64,000 nt of DNA from Desulfurispirillum indicum S5. Lineage in GTDB: Bacteria > Chrysiogenota > Chrysiogenetes > Chrysiogenales > Chrysiogenaceae. This document shows positions 37,797-47,374 of this stretch, piece after piece. Under the pieces are notes generated by a model. It ran no database searches. It had not been told where the DNA came from and was given only the letters and a program-made list of their open reading frames with translations. Location: positions 477,501 to 541,500 of the forward strand of contig NC_014836.1 of the NCBI RefSeq assembly GCF_000177635.2, written 5' to 3'. Position 1 is the stretch's first letter. Each line of letters opens with the position of its first letter. Position numbers and translations under genes: made by a program.

Positions 37797-39122
37797 TTAC
37801 AGGATGTAGCGGCTCAGGTCTTCGTCTTCCACCAGCTTTTTCAGGCGCAGGTCCACGTAGTTGCGGTCGATGGCGATGGTCATGGAGTCCATTTCCGGCG
37901 CGTGGAAGCTGACTTCTTCCAGCAGCTTTTCCATGACGGTGTGCAGGCGGCGCGCACCGATGTTTTCCATCTTCTCGTTGGCCTGCACCGAGTATTCGGC
38001 AATGGCTTCTATGGCTTCGGGCTGGAAGTCCAGGGTGATGTGCTCGGTGGCCAGCAGGTGGCGGTACTGTTTGACCAGGGCGCTGCGGGGTTCGCTGAGG
38101 ATGCGCACGAAATCATCTTTGCCCAGGGAGTCCAGCTCCACGCGGATGGGAAAGCGGCCCTGCAGCTCGGGGATCAGGTCGCTGGGTTTGGAGAAGTGGA
38201 AGGCACCGGCAGCAATAAAGAGGATGTGGTCGGTGCGTACCATGCCGTACTTGGTGGAGACGGTGGAACCCTCCACAATGGGCAGAATGTCGCGCTGGAC
38301 GCCTTCGCGGCTGACATCGGCACCACCCTTGCGCACTTCCTGGCTGCTGGCGATCTTGTCGATCTCGTCCAGAAAGACGATGCCCGACTGCTCCACCAGT
38401 TCCACGGCTTTGGTGTTCACCTCTTCGGTGTCCACCAGCTTGGCGGCTTCTTCATCCTGAATCAGGCGCAGAGCGGCTCGCACCTTGGTTTTCTTCTTTT
38501 TCTGGCGATTGCCGAAGAGCCCGCCGAACATATCCTTGAGGCCGGAGGTGAAGTCCTCCATGCCGGGCTGCTGGCCGGGCATGCCCATGATTTCCACCCG
38601 GGGCGGCGGCATGGTGATATCGATTTCAATTTCCTTGTCGTCGAATTCGCCTTCCAGCAGTTTCTTGCGGAATTTCTGGCGCGTGTCCTGGTAGTTGGGG
38701 CTCTCGCTGGGGGGGATGATGGTATCCAGCACCCGCTCCACCGCCGCCTCCTGGGCCTGATCCTGATAGCGCTTCACGAGCTCATCCTTGACCATCTTGA
38801 CCGAAGCTTCGGTCAGGTCGCGGATGATGGATTCCACATCACGGCCCACATAGCCCACTTCGGTGAACTTGCTGGCTTCCACTTTAATGAAGGGCGAATT
38901 GGTGAGTTTGGCCAGGCGGCGGGCGATTTCCGTCTTGCCCACGCCGGTGGGGCCGATCATGATGATATTCTTGGGGGAGATCTCTTCGCGCAGGAAGCTG
39001 TCCAGGCGCTGGCGACGCCAGCGATTGCGCAGGGCGATGGCCACGGCTTTTTTGGCTTCGGTCTGGCCGATGATGTACTTGTCCAGCTCGGCCACGATCT
39101 GGGATGGGGTGAGTTGTTCCAC
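37797..39122 (-). CDS. hslU: ATP-dependent protease ATPase subunit HslU
   Basis: 441 residues. Unfoldase of the HslUV protease. Start [20 protein letters not shown], Walker [18 protein letters not shown], pore-type GYVGRDVE, Walker [12 protein letters not shown], sensor region [12 protein letters not shown] and the C-terminal LSRYIL that docks into HslV. Full length, 9 nt after hslV. Confidence 0.97.
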   Translation of the reverse strand: MEQLTPSQIVAELDKYIIGQTEAKKAVAIALRNRWRRQRLDSFLREEISPKNIIMIGPTGVGKTEIARRLAKLTNSPFIKVEASKFTEVGYVGRDVESIIRDLTEASVKMVKDELVKRYQDQAQEAAVERVLDTIIPPSESPNYQDTRQKFRKKLLEGEFDDKEIEIDITMPPPRVEIMGMPGQQPGMEDFTSGLKDMFGGLFGNRQKKKKTKVRAALRLIQDEEAAKLVDTEEVNTKAVELVEQSGIVFLDEIDKIASSQEVRKGGADVSREGVQRDILPIVEGSTVSTKYGMVRTDHILFIAAGAFHFSKPSDLIPELQGRFPIRVELDSLGKDDFVRILSEPRSALVKQYRHLLATEHITLDFQPEAIEAIAEYSVQANEKMENIGARRLHTVMEKLLEEVSFHAPEMDSMTIAIDRNYVDLRLKKLVEDEDLSRYIL

Positions 39123-39131
39123 GATATCCTC

Positions 39132-39659
39132 TTACAGTTCCAGAATAGTGATGTTGCGGTTGGAATAGATGCAGATGTCGGCGGCAATCTCCAGGGACTT
39201 GCGGGCGATATCAACGGCGGTCAGATCGGTGTTTTCCCGCAGGGCGCGGGCTGCCGCCATGGCGTAGGAGCCGCCGGAGCCGATGGCCAGGATGCCGTCT
39301 TCAGGCTCCACAATATCGCCGGTACCGCTGATGATGAAAGAGTTCTCGCGGTCGGCCACGATAAGCATGGCCTCCAGGCGGCGCAGGATGCGGTCGCTGC
39401 GCCAGTCCTTGGCCATCTCCACGGCGGCGCGGGTCAGAATATTGCCGTGTTTTTTCAGCTTGCCTTCAAACTTCTCAAAGAGATTAAAAGCGTCGGCAGT
39501 GGAGCCGGCAAAGCCACTGATGACCGCACCGTCAGCCAGGGTACGGACTTTCTTGGCCGTGGCCTTCATCACCGTATTGCCGAGGGTGACCTGACCGTCG
39601 CCACCCAGGGCCACGCGTCCGTCGCGACGCACGCAGACTATGGTTGTTCCTTTAAACAT
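39132..39659 (-). CDS. hslV: ATP-dependent protease peptidase subunit HslV
   Basis: 175 residues. Proteasome-beta-like threonine protease; the mature N-terminal Thr follows MFKG in [40 protein letters not shown] and the [14 protein letters not shown] region are family-typical. First gene of the hslVU operon. Confidence 0.97.
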   Translation of the reverse strand: MFKGTTIVCVRRDGRVALGGDGQVTLGNTVMKATAKKVRTLADGAVISGFAGSTADAFNLFEKFEGKLKKHGNILTRAAVEMAKDWRSDRILRRLEAMLIVADRENSFIISGTGDIVEPEDGILAIGSGGSYAMAAARALRENTDLTAVDIARKSLEIAADICIYSNRNITILEL

Positions 39660-39700
39660 AGGTTATTCCTTGGTAATAATATGTGAAAATGTAAAGGTCG

Positions 39701-39793
39701 CGCCCAGCGCTCCTCCCAGAGACATTCGCTTTTCATCCCTGGCTCAAGTCTCTGCCGCTTGCCATCCGGGCTCGCTCTCAGGGCGCTGAACCG
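39701..39793. repeat. MITE-like repeat family B, copy 1
   Basis: Related to 55270-55358: CTCCTCCCAGAGACATTCGC, TCTCTGCCGCTTGCCATCCG, GGCTCGCTCTC with degenerate end repeats (CGCCCAGCGCTC / GGGCGCTG). It lies in the 174 bp gap between trmFO and hslV. Confidence 0.7.
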
Positions 39794-39833
39794 CTCACCC
39801 TCTCACCACCGGAAGGTGTTCCTCAGCAGCCCA

Positions 39834-41150
39834 CTAACCTCTATCATGCCCGCCATATCTTTGCAACCACGAGCGGAACTCCTCCTCGGCGCGGCGGGAG
39901 TAGAGGGCCTTGCGCTCCTTTTTGCGGTGGCGCTCGGCGATGGGGGCGAAGAGGCCGAAGTTGATGTTGCTGGGCTGAAAGTTGGCACTGGGGGTGGTGA
40001 CGTGGCAGCCCAGGGCACCCATGGCCGTCGTGGCTGGCGGCGCCGAGAATTCCTGAGCGCGAAGCTGGTGCAGCACGCTGAGGGCGGCCACATGGCCGCT
40101 GGCCACCGATTCAATATAACCCTCCACACCGGTTATCTGCCCCGCCAGCCACAGGCCGGGGTGGTCTTTGACCCGGTAGTCGGCCTCCAGGAAGCGGGGG
40201 CCGTTGATGTAGGTATTGCGGTGCATGCTGCCCAGGCGCAGGAAGTTGGCCGCTTCCAGGCCGGGGATCAGGCGGAAGACCCGCTTCTGCTCGCTCTGGA
40301 TCAGCTTGGTCTGAAAGCCCACCAGATTCCAGGCGTTGTCATTCAGACTCTCGCGGCGCAGCTGCACCACGGCGTGAAAGCGTTCACCGGTCACCGGATG
40401 GGGCAGGCCCACAGGCTTCATGGGGCCGAAGCACAGGGTCTCCTGGCCCCGGTCGGCCATCTCCTCGATGGGCATGCAGCCCTCAAAGTGAATCTCCTTC
40501 TCAAAATCGCGGGGCTTGACCCGCTGGGCGCTGATGAGCTCGTGGTAAAAACGCTGGTACTGCTCCTCGCTCATGGGACAGTTGAGGTAGTCGGCGTCGC
40601 CTTTGTCGTAGCGGGCAGCGCGGAAGGCAATCTCCAGGTTCACCGTGTCGCCGTCCACAATGGGGGCAATGGCATCGTAGAAGTAGAGGCTCTGGCCGAA
40701 AAGCTTGCCCATGGAGTTGCACAGGGCCTGGGAAGCCAGTGGGCCGGCAGCCACGATCAGGGGGCGTTCAGGGGAAAAGTCCAGGTGGGAGTATTCTTCG
40801 CGCACCACCCGAATCTGGGGATGATTTTCTATCAGGCGGGTTATGTGGGCCGCCAGGGCGGCGCGATCCACGGCAAAGGCGCCACCGGCAGGAACCCGGA
40901 ACTGACGGGCCGCCAGCAGAAAGGGCGAGTTCGCCTGCAGCAGTTCGCGCTTCAGGATTCCCGGCCCCGACTCCTCGGAATCGCCGCGCAGGGAGTTAGA
41001 ACAAAGCATTTCGCAGAAGTCGCCACTGGTGTGGGCGGGGGTCATGATGTGGGGGCGCATCTCAAAGAGGGTGACGTTGACGCCGTGATCGGCCAGCAGC
41101 AGCGCTGCCTCGCTGCCGGCCAGTCCGCCGCCGACGATGGTGGTATGCAT
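39834..41150 (-). CDS. trmFO: Folate-dependent tRNA (uracil-54-C5)-methyltransferase TrmFO
   Basis: 438 residues. Makes ribothymidine-54 in tRNA using methylene-THF and FADH2. FAD-binding N-terminus TTIVGGGLAGSEAALLLADH, followed by the family stretches FCEMLCSNSLRGDSEESGPG, RVPAGGAFAVDRAAL, FEGCMPIEEMADRG and GLWLAGQITGVEGYIESVAS. Complete. Distinguished from GidA by length and these motifs. Confidence 0.97.
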   Translation of the reverse strand: MHTTIVGGGLAGSEAALLLADHGVNVTLFEMRPHIMTPAHTSGDFCEMLCSNSLRGDSEESGPGILKRELLQANSPFLLAARQFRVPAGGAFAVDRAALAAHITRLIENHPQIRVVREEYSHLDFSPERPLIVAAGPLASQALCNSMGKLFGQSLYFYDAIAPIVDGDTVNLEIAFRAARYDKGDADYLNCPMSEEQYQRFYHELISAQRVKPRDFEKEIHFEGCMPIEEMADRGQETLCFGPMKPVGLPHPVTGERFHAVVQLRRESLNDNAWNLVGFQTKLIQSEQKRVFRLIPGLEAANFLRLGSMHRNTYINGPRFLEADYRVKDHPGLWLAGQITGVEGYIESVASGHVAALSVLHQLRAQEFSAPPATTAMGALGCHVTTPSANFQPSNINFGLFAPIAERHRKKERKALYSRRAEEEFRSWLQRYGGHDRG

Positions 41151-41331
41151 GGTGGTATCGTCCTTTCCGCACTCTTTTGCCTGGGCGATTTTGTAAGCTA
41201 TTTTGCCGGGGAATGCGAGGGGAAAGAGAAACGCTGTGGCTTTTTCGGAAGCGGTTTCGCTGGTTTTTCCCTGTGAGCGCTGCTAGTATATTCCGAATTC
41301 GCCATAGATATTTCCCAGCAAGGAGCCAGAC

Positions 41332-42624
41332 ATGAAGAAGCTCATCGGGTGTATTGGACTGATCATTTCGGTATGTGTTTTTTCCTCTTCGGGGTTTGCC
41401 GTGTCACTTGACAACCAGCTGGTGGTGGAGGAGCAGCAATTTGCGGCTGGTGCCTTTGAGGGGCCAGGTACCTGCCTTGGCTGTCACCACGAAATTCACA
41501 CTCAGTGGTCCCATTCCATGCATGCCTATGCCTGGCAGAATCGCTGGTATCAGGATGACTACCGGTTGGCCCACCGCGAGACGGCTGGCGCGACCGATGT
41601 GCTCTGTGGTGCCTGCCATGCGCCCATTGCCGCTCGCACAGGGCAGCTGCCTCCCCACGATGGCAGCGCGTTTGACGCAACGGCCCGGCAGGGTATCTCC
41701 TGTGATTTCTGCCACACGGTTTCCGATGTCAACCGCCTGTATAATATGGGGCATGTGTCCAGCCCCGGCAATCTGAAATACGGTAACCGCGGCGATGGCA
41801 GCTCTCCGTACCACGGCGTCAAGTACTCAGCAGTGCACCGTTCGGCGGAGTTCTGTGGTTCCTGTCACAATGTCAAGCACCCTGCTGGTGGTACCGCTAT
41901 TATCGATACCTACGATGACTGGAAGTCTGGCCCCTATGCGGAGCAGGGCATTACCTGTCAGCACTGTCATATGACCCCCGGTCCCGGTCAGGGAGTGAAT
42001 CCGGGCAAGTCAAGCCCAATGGGCATGGAGCGCTCCAACGTGGCCTTCCATGGTTTTGTGGGCGGCAGCTCCTTTGCCCAGCGCAAGATGGGTAATGAGG
42101 CCCAGGCGCAGATGGCTGAAGAGATGCTGCGGGCTGCGGCCGAGTTGGAACTGGAGGCGAAACGGGACGGAGAGAGCCTGAGTCTGACGGTGCATGTGGA
42201 TAACGTGGGAGCGGGCCACAAGATTCCCACGGGTGTGACCTATATCCGCAAGATGTGGCTGGAAGTGAAGGTGGAGGATGAGCAGGGCAACACGGTGTAC
42301 CACTCCGGCTCTGTGGACGCGAAGAACCACGTTGATCCTGAAGCGGTATTCTACCGGCTGCTTTTTGAGGATGGGGAGGGAAACCTGACCGGCAAGAGCT
42401 GGCGAGCGGTGGGAATTGGTTATGACCGTCGCATCCCTGCCAATGGCAGGGACTCTGAAACCTATGCCATCAGGTTACCGGCGGAGCAGGGTGTCTATGA
42501 GACGACGGTGCGCCTGATGTATCGCTCCTTCTCCCAGGAGAGCCTCGACTTCCACGATGGCGCGGATGCGCCCCGCATTGAAAGTGTGGAGATGGCGCGA
42601 AGCACTCTCCGGATACCGCAATAA
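41332..42624 (+). CDS. Secreted pentaheme c-type cytochrome
   Basis: 430 residues. Signal peptide 1-23 (MKKLIGCIGLIISVCVFSSSGFA). Five CxxCH heme sites: CLGCH, CGACH, CDFCH, CGSCH and CQHCH, with spare His for second ligands (HSMHAYAW, HRETAG, GHVSS). The C-terminal ~170 residues are heme-free and beta-rich (LSLTVHVDNVGAGHKIPTGV), as in cytochrome c554-like multiheme proteins. It probably carries electrons in the periplasm; the partner is unknown. AAGGAG lies 7 nt before the ATG. Monocistronic. Confidence 0.9.
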   Translation: MKKLIGCIGLIISVCVFSSSGFAVSLDNQLVVEEQQFAAGAFEGPGTCLGCHHEIHTQWSHSMHAYAWQNRWYQDDYRLAHRETAGATDVLCGACHAPIAARTGQLPPHDGSAFDATARQGISCDFCHTVSDVNRLYNMGHVSSPGNLKYGNRGDGSSPYHGVKYSAVHRSAEFCGSCHNVKHPAGGTAIIDTYDDWKSGPYAEQGITCQHCHMTPGPGQGVNPGKSSPMGMERSNVAFHGFVGGSSFAQRKMGNEAQAQMAEEMLRAAAELELEAKRDGESLSLTVHVDNVGAGHKIPTGVTYIRKMWLEVKVEDEQGNTVYHSGSVDAKNHVDPEAVFYRLLFEDGEGNLTGKSWRAVGIGYDRRIPANGRDSETYAIRLPAEQGVYETTVRLMYRSFSQESLDFHDGADAPRIESVEMARSTLRIPQ

Positions 42625-42633
42625 TCACGGGAT

Positions 42634-42659
42634 AACACCCCCGCACTTGCGGGGGTGTT
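42634..42659. terminator. Hairpin between convergent cytochrome and patatin genes
   Basis: AACACCCCCGC-ACTT-GCGGGGGTGTT, a perfect 11 bp stem. The T-run after it is weak (GATATTTC). Confidence 0.7.
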
Positions 42660-42673
42660 GATATTTCTGGAGT

Positions 42674-43609
42674 TTATGTGGCCGGGGTCGAGCGGGTCTG
42701 CCGCCATCTGGACCACCAGCGGCGCAGGGGCGAACGGCTGTTTTTCAGGAGCGTTTCAATGGCGGGCATACTCTCCTGGGCAGCTCTATATCCTTTTTCG
42801 ATGAGCGCCTTGTACTGGCTGAAATCAGCCCAGTTGATCTGGGCCACATCGGGCCGCAGAATCAGATCGGCCTGTTCCACCAGCAGGGTGTTGTAGTTGC
42901 TGAGGATGATATCACTGCTGCGGAAGACAACGCCGTAGCCACGTTCGGGAAAGGGCATGTCCAGGGATTTGCTTACATCCACGGCCACCACCGGGGCCGG
43001 GCTCATCTCCTTGGCCGGTGGAGTGGGCGTGAGGTAGGAGGCGGCGCCATCGATGAGCTTCATGCCGTCGTATTCCAGGGGAGTGAAGACGCCGGGAATG
43101 GCGGCACTGGCGGTGATGGCGGTGCGCACGGAACCGCTGCGAAAGAGTACCGGGGTGCCTTCCTCCAGGTCGGTTGCCACGGCGCAGAAGGGGATGGACA
43201 GATCCTCTATGTTTACATCATCGATGAGAAACTCCATGGCCTGCAGCAGGGCTGTGCTGGGTACAGTGCCAGCGCTGGTGAAGACCCGCGCCAGCTGCAT
43301 GTTCTTGCGCAGCTGGCTGAACAGCAGGTCGAATCCCTTCTTCTGAATGCGGTCGCCGGACCTTGAATAGCTGTCCAGCCCGGTGCTGCGCATAAAATCG
43401 CTATTCACAAGCATTTCTATGCGTCTTTCCACTTCATTGGTATCCCGGTAGCAGGCGAACATGGCACCGATAACCGCGCCCATGCTGGTTCCCACCAGCA
43501 GCGAAGGTGTGATGCCAGCTTCCTCCAGGGCGCGCAGGACACCCAGATGGGCGATACCCCGTGCGCCGCCACCGCCCAGGGCCAGTGAAATACTCTGTTG
43601 CATGATCAT
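42674..43609 (-). CDS. Patatin-like phospholipase (RssA/NTE type)
   Basis: 311 residues. Oxyanion loop LALGGGGARGIAHLGVLRAL, nucleophile elbow GTSMG (Ser-Asp dyad) and LIDGAAS carrying the Asp. The region in between (CAVATDLEEGTPVLFRSG, ASAAIPGVFTPLEYDG) matches bacterial RssA-like lipases. It starts inside the birA stop, so it is co-expressed with birA. Substrate unknown; likely an inner-membrane-associated acyl hydrolase. Confidence 0.92.
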   Translation of the reverse strand: MIMQQSISLALGGGGARGIAHLGVLRALEEAGITPSLLVGTSMGAVIGAMFACYRDTNEVERRIEMLVNSDFMRSTGLDSYSRSGDRIQKKGFDLLFSQLRKNMQLARVFTSAGTVPSTALLQAMEFLIDDVNIEDLSIPFCAVATDLEEGTPVLFRSGSVRTAITASAAIPGVFTPLEYDGMKLIDGAASYLTPTPPAKEMSPAPVVAVDVSKSLDMPFPERGYGVVFRSSDIILSNYNTLLVEQADLILRPDVAQINWADFSQYKALIEKGYRAAQESMPAIETLLKNSRSPLRRWWSRWRQTRSTPAT

Positions 43610-44616
43610 TTTCCACCTGGTTTCAGGGTTACATCGGCAGCCAGCAGGTGCCAGAGGTGCCCCGTGTCATCTTTGAGCAGCAACGCGCCGTCGTGATCCA
43701 TGCCCTGGACAACTCCTTCAATCGTGCGTTCCACCATGTGAGCCTGAATGCGTTTGCCTTCAATGGCGCAGCGCCTGCTCCAGTTGGCGGCGATGGGCGC
43801 GAAGCCTTCGCTGAGCAGGCCGCTGTAGCACTGTTCCAGAGACTCCAGGCAGGCGCGTACCACGCTGGCCAGGTGGAAGGTTTGGCTGCCGCAGATGCGC
43901 AGGGAGGTAGCAGTCTCTCCCAGCTCGGGCGGAAAGTCGTTCGCGTCGGTGTTGACGTTGATGCCGACTCCCAGGATCAGAAATTCCACCGAGTCCATTT
44001 CCGTACTCATCTCAGCCAGAATTCCCGCCACTTTGCGACCGTCGATGAGAATATCGTTGGGCCACTTGATATGCACGGATTTTCCGATGAGCCCTTCCAG
44101 GGCGGTGGCGATGGCCACGGCTGCCGTCTGGGCGATGCGCGGTGCATCGCTGGCGCTCATGCGGGGGCGCAGGATCAGGGAGAAACTGACACTGCTGCCA
44201 CTGGGGGAAAACCAGGGACGCTGGCGACGACCGCGCCCCTGCACCTGATTGCCGGTGACCACCAGAGTGCCTTCTGCAGCTCCATCCATGGCCAGTTTGC
44301 GCGCATATTCATTGGTGGATTCCACGCTTTCCAGGCAGTAGATCTCTTCCTGGCCCAGCAGGCGGGTATGCAGGTTGTGGTGGATTTCGCTGGCCAGCAG
44401 GTGTGGCGAAGCAGCGCGGAACTGATAGCCCTTCTTGGGGGAGGACTCAATGGTGTAGCCGGCGCTGCGCAGGTGTCCGATATGCTTGTTGATAGCGGTG
44501 CGGCTGATGCCCAGCTGTCCGCTGAGCTCCTCTCCGGAAACCCACTGATCCTGGTGCTGCCACAGGTGCTGCAGAATATGATCCCGGGTGCTGGGCGTTT
44601 TCACGATACTCACCAT
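43606..44616 (-). CDS. birA: Bifunctional biotin-protein ligase / biotin operon repressor BirA
   Basis: 336 residues. N-terminal winged HTH (VSGEELSGQLGISRTAINKH) makes it the repressor form. The ligase core has VESTNEYARKLA, the biotinyl-AMP loop GRGRRQRPWFSP (127-138), HIKWPNDILIDGRKVAGIL and GVGINVN. The C-terminal SH3-like domain ends DVTLKPGGK. It is divergent from bioA across a 128 bp region with a likely BirA operator, which implies self- and bio-operon regulation. Confidence 0.96.
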   Translation of the reverse strand: MVSIVKTPSTRDHILQHLWQHQDQWVSGEELSGQLGISRTAINKHIGHLRSAGYTIESSPKKGYQFRAASPHLLASEIHHNLHTRLLGQEEIYCLESVESTNEYARKLAMDGAAEGTLVVTGNQVQGRGRRQRPWFSPSGSSVSFSLILRPRMSASDAPRIAQTAAVAIATALEGLIGKSVHIKWPNDILIDGRKVAGILAEMSTEMDSVEFLILGVGINVNTDANDFPPELGETATSLRICGSQTFHLASVVRACLESLEQCYSGLLSEGFAPIAANWSRRCAIEGKRIQAHMVERTIEGVVQGMDHDGALLLKDDTGHLWHLLAADVTLKPGGK

Positions 44617-44618
44617 TA

Positions 44619-44655
44619 TTGTAAACTTGAATTATTTATAAGGTTGACGTATAAG
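44619..44655 (+). promoter_or_regulatory. Probable BirA operator over the bioA promoter
   Basis: Half-sites TTGTAAACT (44619-44627) and GGTTGACGT (44642-44650) are separated by 14 bp, close to the known TTGTAAACC-N(14-16)-GGTTTACAA pattern. A promoter TTGAAT (44627-44632)-N17-TATAAG (44650-44655) overlaps it, so BirA-biotinyl-AMP binding would block bioA transcription. Confidence 0.6.
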
Positions 44656-44744
44656 GTTTTCATGGCGAATCATTGTGCGCATTGAGCTTGGCCTTTGTTC
44701 GCCATGGAAAAGAGCACAACACACGCAATCAGACCGGAGCTGCA

Positions 44745-46115
44745 ATGTCCCACTCTATCACAAACTTTGCCCATGAGGAACTGCAGCACGTGAGCAGGCA
44801 GCACCTCTGGTATCCCTTTACCCAGATGCAGGAGCTGGAACGCGAGCCCATGGTGGTCATTGAGTCGGCACAGGGCTGCTGGCTGCAGGACACCTCGGGC
44901 AAGCGTTATCTCGACGCGGTGGGCTCTATCTGGACCAATGTCCATGGCCACTGCCATCCCCATATTGACGAAGCGCTGCGGCGGCAGCTTGACCGCGTGG
45001 CCCACTCCACCCTGCTGGGGCTCAGCAATGTGCCTGCCATTGAATGTGCCCGCAAGCTGATGGAGATCCTGCCGTCGGGTCTTGAACGGATATTCTACTC
45101 CGATAATGGTTCCACCGCCATGGAAGTCGCCCTGAAGATGGCCTTCCAGTATCACCAGCAGACGGGCCAGCCCCAGCGCACCCGTTTTCTGGCCCTCAGT
45201 GGAGCCTACCATGGTGACACCATCGGCTCAGTCAGCCTGGGTGGCATCGACCTGTTCCACGCCCTGTACCGGCCCCTGCTCTTTGAGGTGGAGCACGTGC
45301 CCGCCCCCAACTGCTACCGCTGCCCCTGTCAGGCCAGCTTTCCCGGCTGCCGGCTGGCGTGTCTGGATGTGCTGGAAAGGGCCCTTGAGCAGGATGGACA
45401 GACCATCGCCGCCCTGGTTCTGGAACCTCTGGTGCAGGGAGCGGCGGGCATGCTGGTGCATCCGCCCGGCTACCTGAAGGGTGCCCATGAACTGTGCCAG
45501 CGGCACGGGGTGCTGCTTATCGCCGATGAAGTGGCGGTGGGTTTTGGCAAAACCGGCCGCATGTTCGCCTGCGAGCACGAAGGCATTGTCCCCGACATCA
45601 TGGCCATCGCCAAGGGCATCACCGGTGGCTATCTGCCCCTGGCCGCCACCGTCACCACCGACCGGGTTTACCAGGCCTTCCTTGGAGAATTCGCCGAGCT
45701 GCGCACCTTCTTCCACGGCCACACCTTTACGGGCAATCCTCTGGCCTGTGCCGCTGCCATTGCCACCATGGAGGTCTTTGAACAGGAGCGCACCCTGGAG
45801 CAGCTGCCCGCTAAAATTGCGCGCCTGGCTGCGGGGCTGACTCCCCTGAAAGCGCATTCTCAGGTAGGTGATGTTCGCCAGCGGGGCACCATGGCGGGTA
45901 TTGAGCTGGTTCGCGACAAGGCCAGCAAGGAGCCCTACGACTACCGCCTGCGCATGGGGCAGCGGGTGACTCTGGAGGCGCGCCGGCGCGGCGTCTTCAC
46001 CCGACCTTTGGGAAATGTGGTGGTGCTGATGCCGCCCCTGTCCATCACCACCGAAGAGATCGACCTGCTCTGCCAGGTGATCGGAGAGTCCATTGCGGCC
46101 GCAACCTCGTCCTGA
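44745..46115 (+). CDS. bioA: Adenosylmethionine-8-amino-7-oxononanoate aminotransferase
   Basis: 456 residues. PLP enzyme converting KAPA to DAPA in biotin synthesis. HLWYPFTQMQELEREP, YSDNGSTAMEVALKMA, GAYHGDTIGSVSLGG, LLIADEVAVGFGKTG and the PLP lysine K290 in MAIAKGITGG are all present. A Cys-rich insert (CYRCPCQASFPGC, about 190-202) occurs in several anaerobe BioA proteins. ATG 44745 has GGAG 6 nt upstream. First gene of the biotin operon. Confidence 0.96.
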   Translation: MSHSITNFAHEELQHVSRQHLWYPFTQMQELEREPMVVIESAQGCWLQDTSGKRYLDAVGSIWTNVHGHCHPHIDEALRRQLDRVAHSTLLGLSNVPAIECARKLMEILPSGLERIFYSDNGSTAMEVALKMAFQYHQQTGQPQRTRFLALSGAYHGDTIGSVSLGGIDLFHALYRPLLFEVEHVPAPNCYRCPCQASFPGCRLACLDVLERALEQDGQTIAALVLEPLVQGAAGMLVHPPGYLKGAHELCQRHGVLLIADEVAVGFGKTGRMFACEHEGIVPDIMAIAKGITGGYLPLAATVTTDRVYQAFLGEFAELRTFFHGHTFTGNPLACAAAIATMEVFEQERTLEQLPAKIARLAAGLTPLKAHSQVGDVRQRGTMAGIELVRDKASKEPYDYRLRMGQRVTLEARRRGVFTRPLGNVVVLMPPLSITTEEIDLLCQVIGESIAAATSS

Positions 46116-46392
46116 AGCGCCCGTGGAGGGTTTTTTCCGCTTTGATCCGGAAGCGCCCCTGTACCGCGAGCACTTTCCCGGTAATCCGGTGGTGCCTGGA
46201 ACCCTGATTATTCATGCTTTTCTGGAGCTGCTGGAGCCTACGGGCCCCTGGCAGCCACGGCGCTTTCGTTTCCTGCGTTTTGTGCCGCCGGGGGAGTACC
46301 GTTACACCGTGGAGCCTGTGGAACCGGGCTGTGTACGCTGCTGCCTGTGGCGCGACGGCACTGCTGCCGTGCGTGGCGAGTGTGTGCGATGA
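46093..46392 (+). CDS. Short FabZ-like (hotdog) acyl-ACP dehydratase-like protein
   Basis: 99 residues. YREHFPGNPVVPGTLIIHAF resembles the FabZ active-site strand HFPGxPVxPG, keeping the His. The usual catalytic Glu/Asp one turn later is His (LIIHAF), and the protein is ~50 residues shorter than FabZ. It may be a partial dehydratase that works with the second hotdog protein at 50055-50504. TTG start at 46093 with GGAG 6 nt upstream overlaps bioA by 23 bp, and the end overlaps the next gene (ATGA). Confidence 0.7.
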   Translation: MRPQPRPEAPVEGFFRFDPEAPLYREHFPGNPVVPGTLIIHAFLELLEPTGPWQPRRFRFLRFVPPGEYRYTVEPVEPGCVRCCLWRDGTAAVRGECVR

Positions 46393-47135
46393 AGCTGGAT
46401 TTCTGCGACCACCGGCTGCTGATACTGGGGGGCAGCAGTGATCTTGGGCTGGCCATTGCCCGCCAGGCCCTGAGCGAAGGGCTCCATGTCACCATGACCG
46501 GCTCAGGCTCTGCGTCACTGGAGCGCATGGCTGAAGTGATCGGCCATGGAGATGGGCAAGCCGACGGCCAGCTGCTGGATATGAATGACGTGGGCAGCGT
46601 TGAAGCGCTGCTGCATGGGTGTCAAACAGCCCCCGGACTCCTGGCGGACTGCCTGCACCCTCACCTGGAAGAGCTTGTCGCCGCCGCTGCCATGGAAGAA
46701 GTCGAGGACTACTTCGGCAGCGCCCTGATCCAGCGCGCCCGCCTGCTGCAGCACCTCAGCCGTGCCATGCTCTCGCGGCGCCGCGGGCGGATGGTGCACA
46801 TTTCCTCCGGAGCCGCCGGACAACCCGCCAGCGGGCAGGGTTTCTATGCCGCCAGCAAACTGGCCGTGGAAGGCATCTACCGTTCGCTGGGGCTGGAGCT
46901 GGCCCCCCGTGGCATTACCACATGCAGCCTGCGCCCCGGCTATATTCACTGCGGACGCGCCCGCTCCATGATTGACGAACAGGGCCAGCAGCTGCTGGAG
47001 CGCATCCCTGCCCGGGAGGTGCTGGCAGTGGAGGATGTGGCCCGGACGGTACTCTTTCTGCTCAGCCAATCTGCCAGAGGAATCAATGCCACCGTGGTGA
47101 CCATGGACGGGGGGATGAGGGCGGGGAAAGGGTGA
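46389..47135 (+). CDS. Short-chain dehydrogenase, FabG-like
   Basis: 248 residues. Rossmann motif LLILGGSSDLGLAIA (the first Gly triad altered from TGxxxGxG), HISSGAAGQPASGQGFYAASK with the Tyr-x3-Lys pair, and LRPGY. It likely reduces a 3-oxoacyl-ACP, given the neighbouring ACP, ketosynthase and dehydratase-like genes. The start ATG lies in an ATGA overlap with the FabZ-like gene. The biotin operon is interrupted after this gene by a 1.35 kb repeat block. Confidence 0.88.
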   Translation: MKLDFCDHRLLILGGSSDLGLAIARQALSEGLHVTMTGSGSASLERMAEVIGHGDGQADGQLLDMNDVGSVEALLHGCQTAPGLLADCLHPHLEELVAAAAMEEVEDYFGSALIQRARLLQHLSRAMLSRRRGRMVHISSGAAGQPASGQGFYAASKLAVEGIYRSLGLELAPRGITTCSLRPGYIHCGRARSMIDEQGQQLLERIPAREVLAVEDVARTVLFLLSQSARGINATVVTMDGGMRAGKG

Positions 47136-47232
47136 ACAGGGGACGCAGCACCGCAAACCTGTGGCCTGCACGACTCTCAGACCACGGGTTCCGGTACTTT
47201 TTCTGTAACTATTTACGGTGTGTTGGTACTCG

Positions 47233-47322
47233 CGTCAGCATTCCTCCCAGAGGCGCTCACTTTCGTCCGAGGATCTCCGTCTCTGCCGCTCGCCATCCGG
47301 GCTCGCTCTCGGAATACTGGCG
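47233..47322. repeat. MITE-like repeat family B, copy 2
   Basis: 90 bp; ends CGTCAGCATTC and GAATACTGGCG form imperfect inverted repeats. Inner sequence CCTCCCAGAGGCGCTCAC ... CTCTGCCGCTCGCCATCCGG matches copies 1 and 3. Confidence 0.78.
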
Positions 47323-47374
47323 CTCCTGCTGAAAAAAACGCAGGGGAGCCGTGAATGGTTACCCCTGAAGTTTC

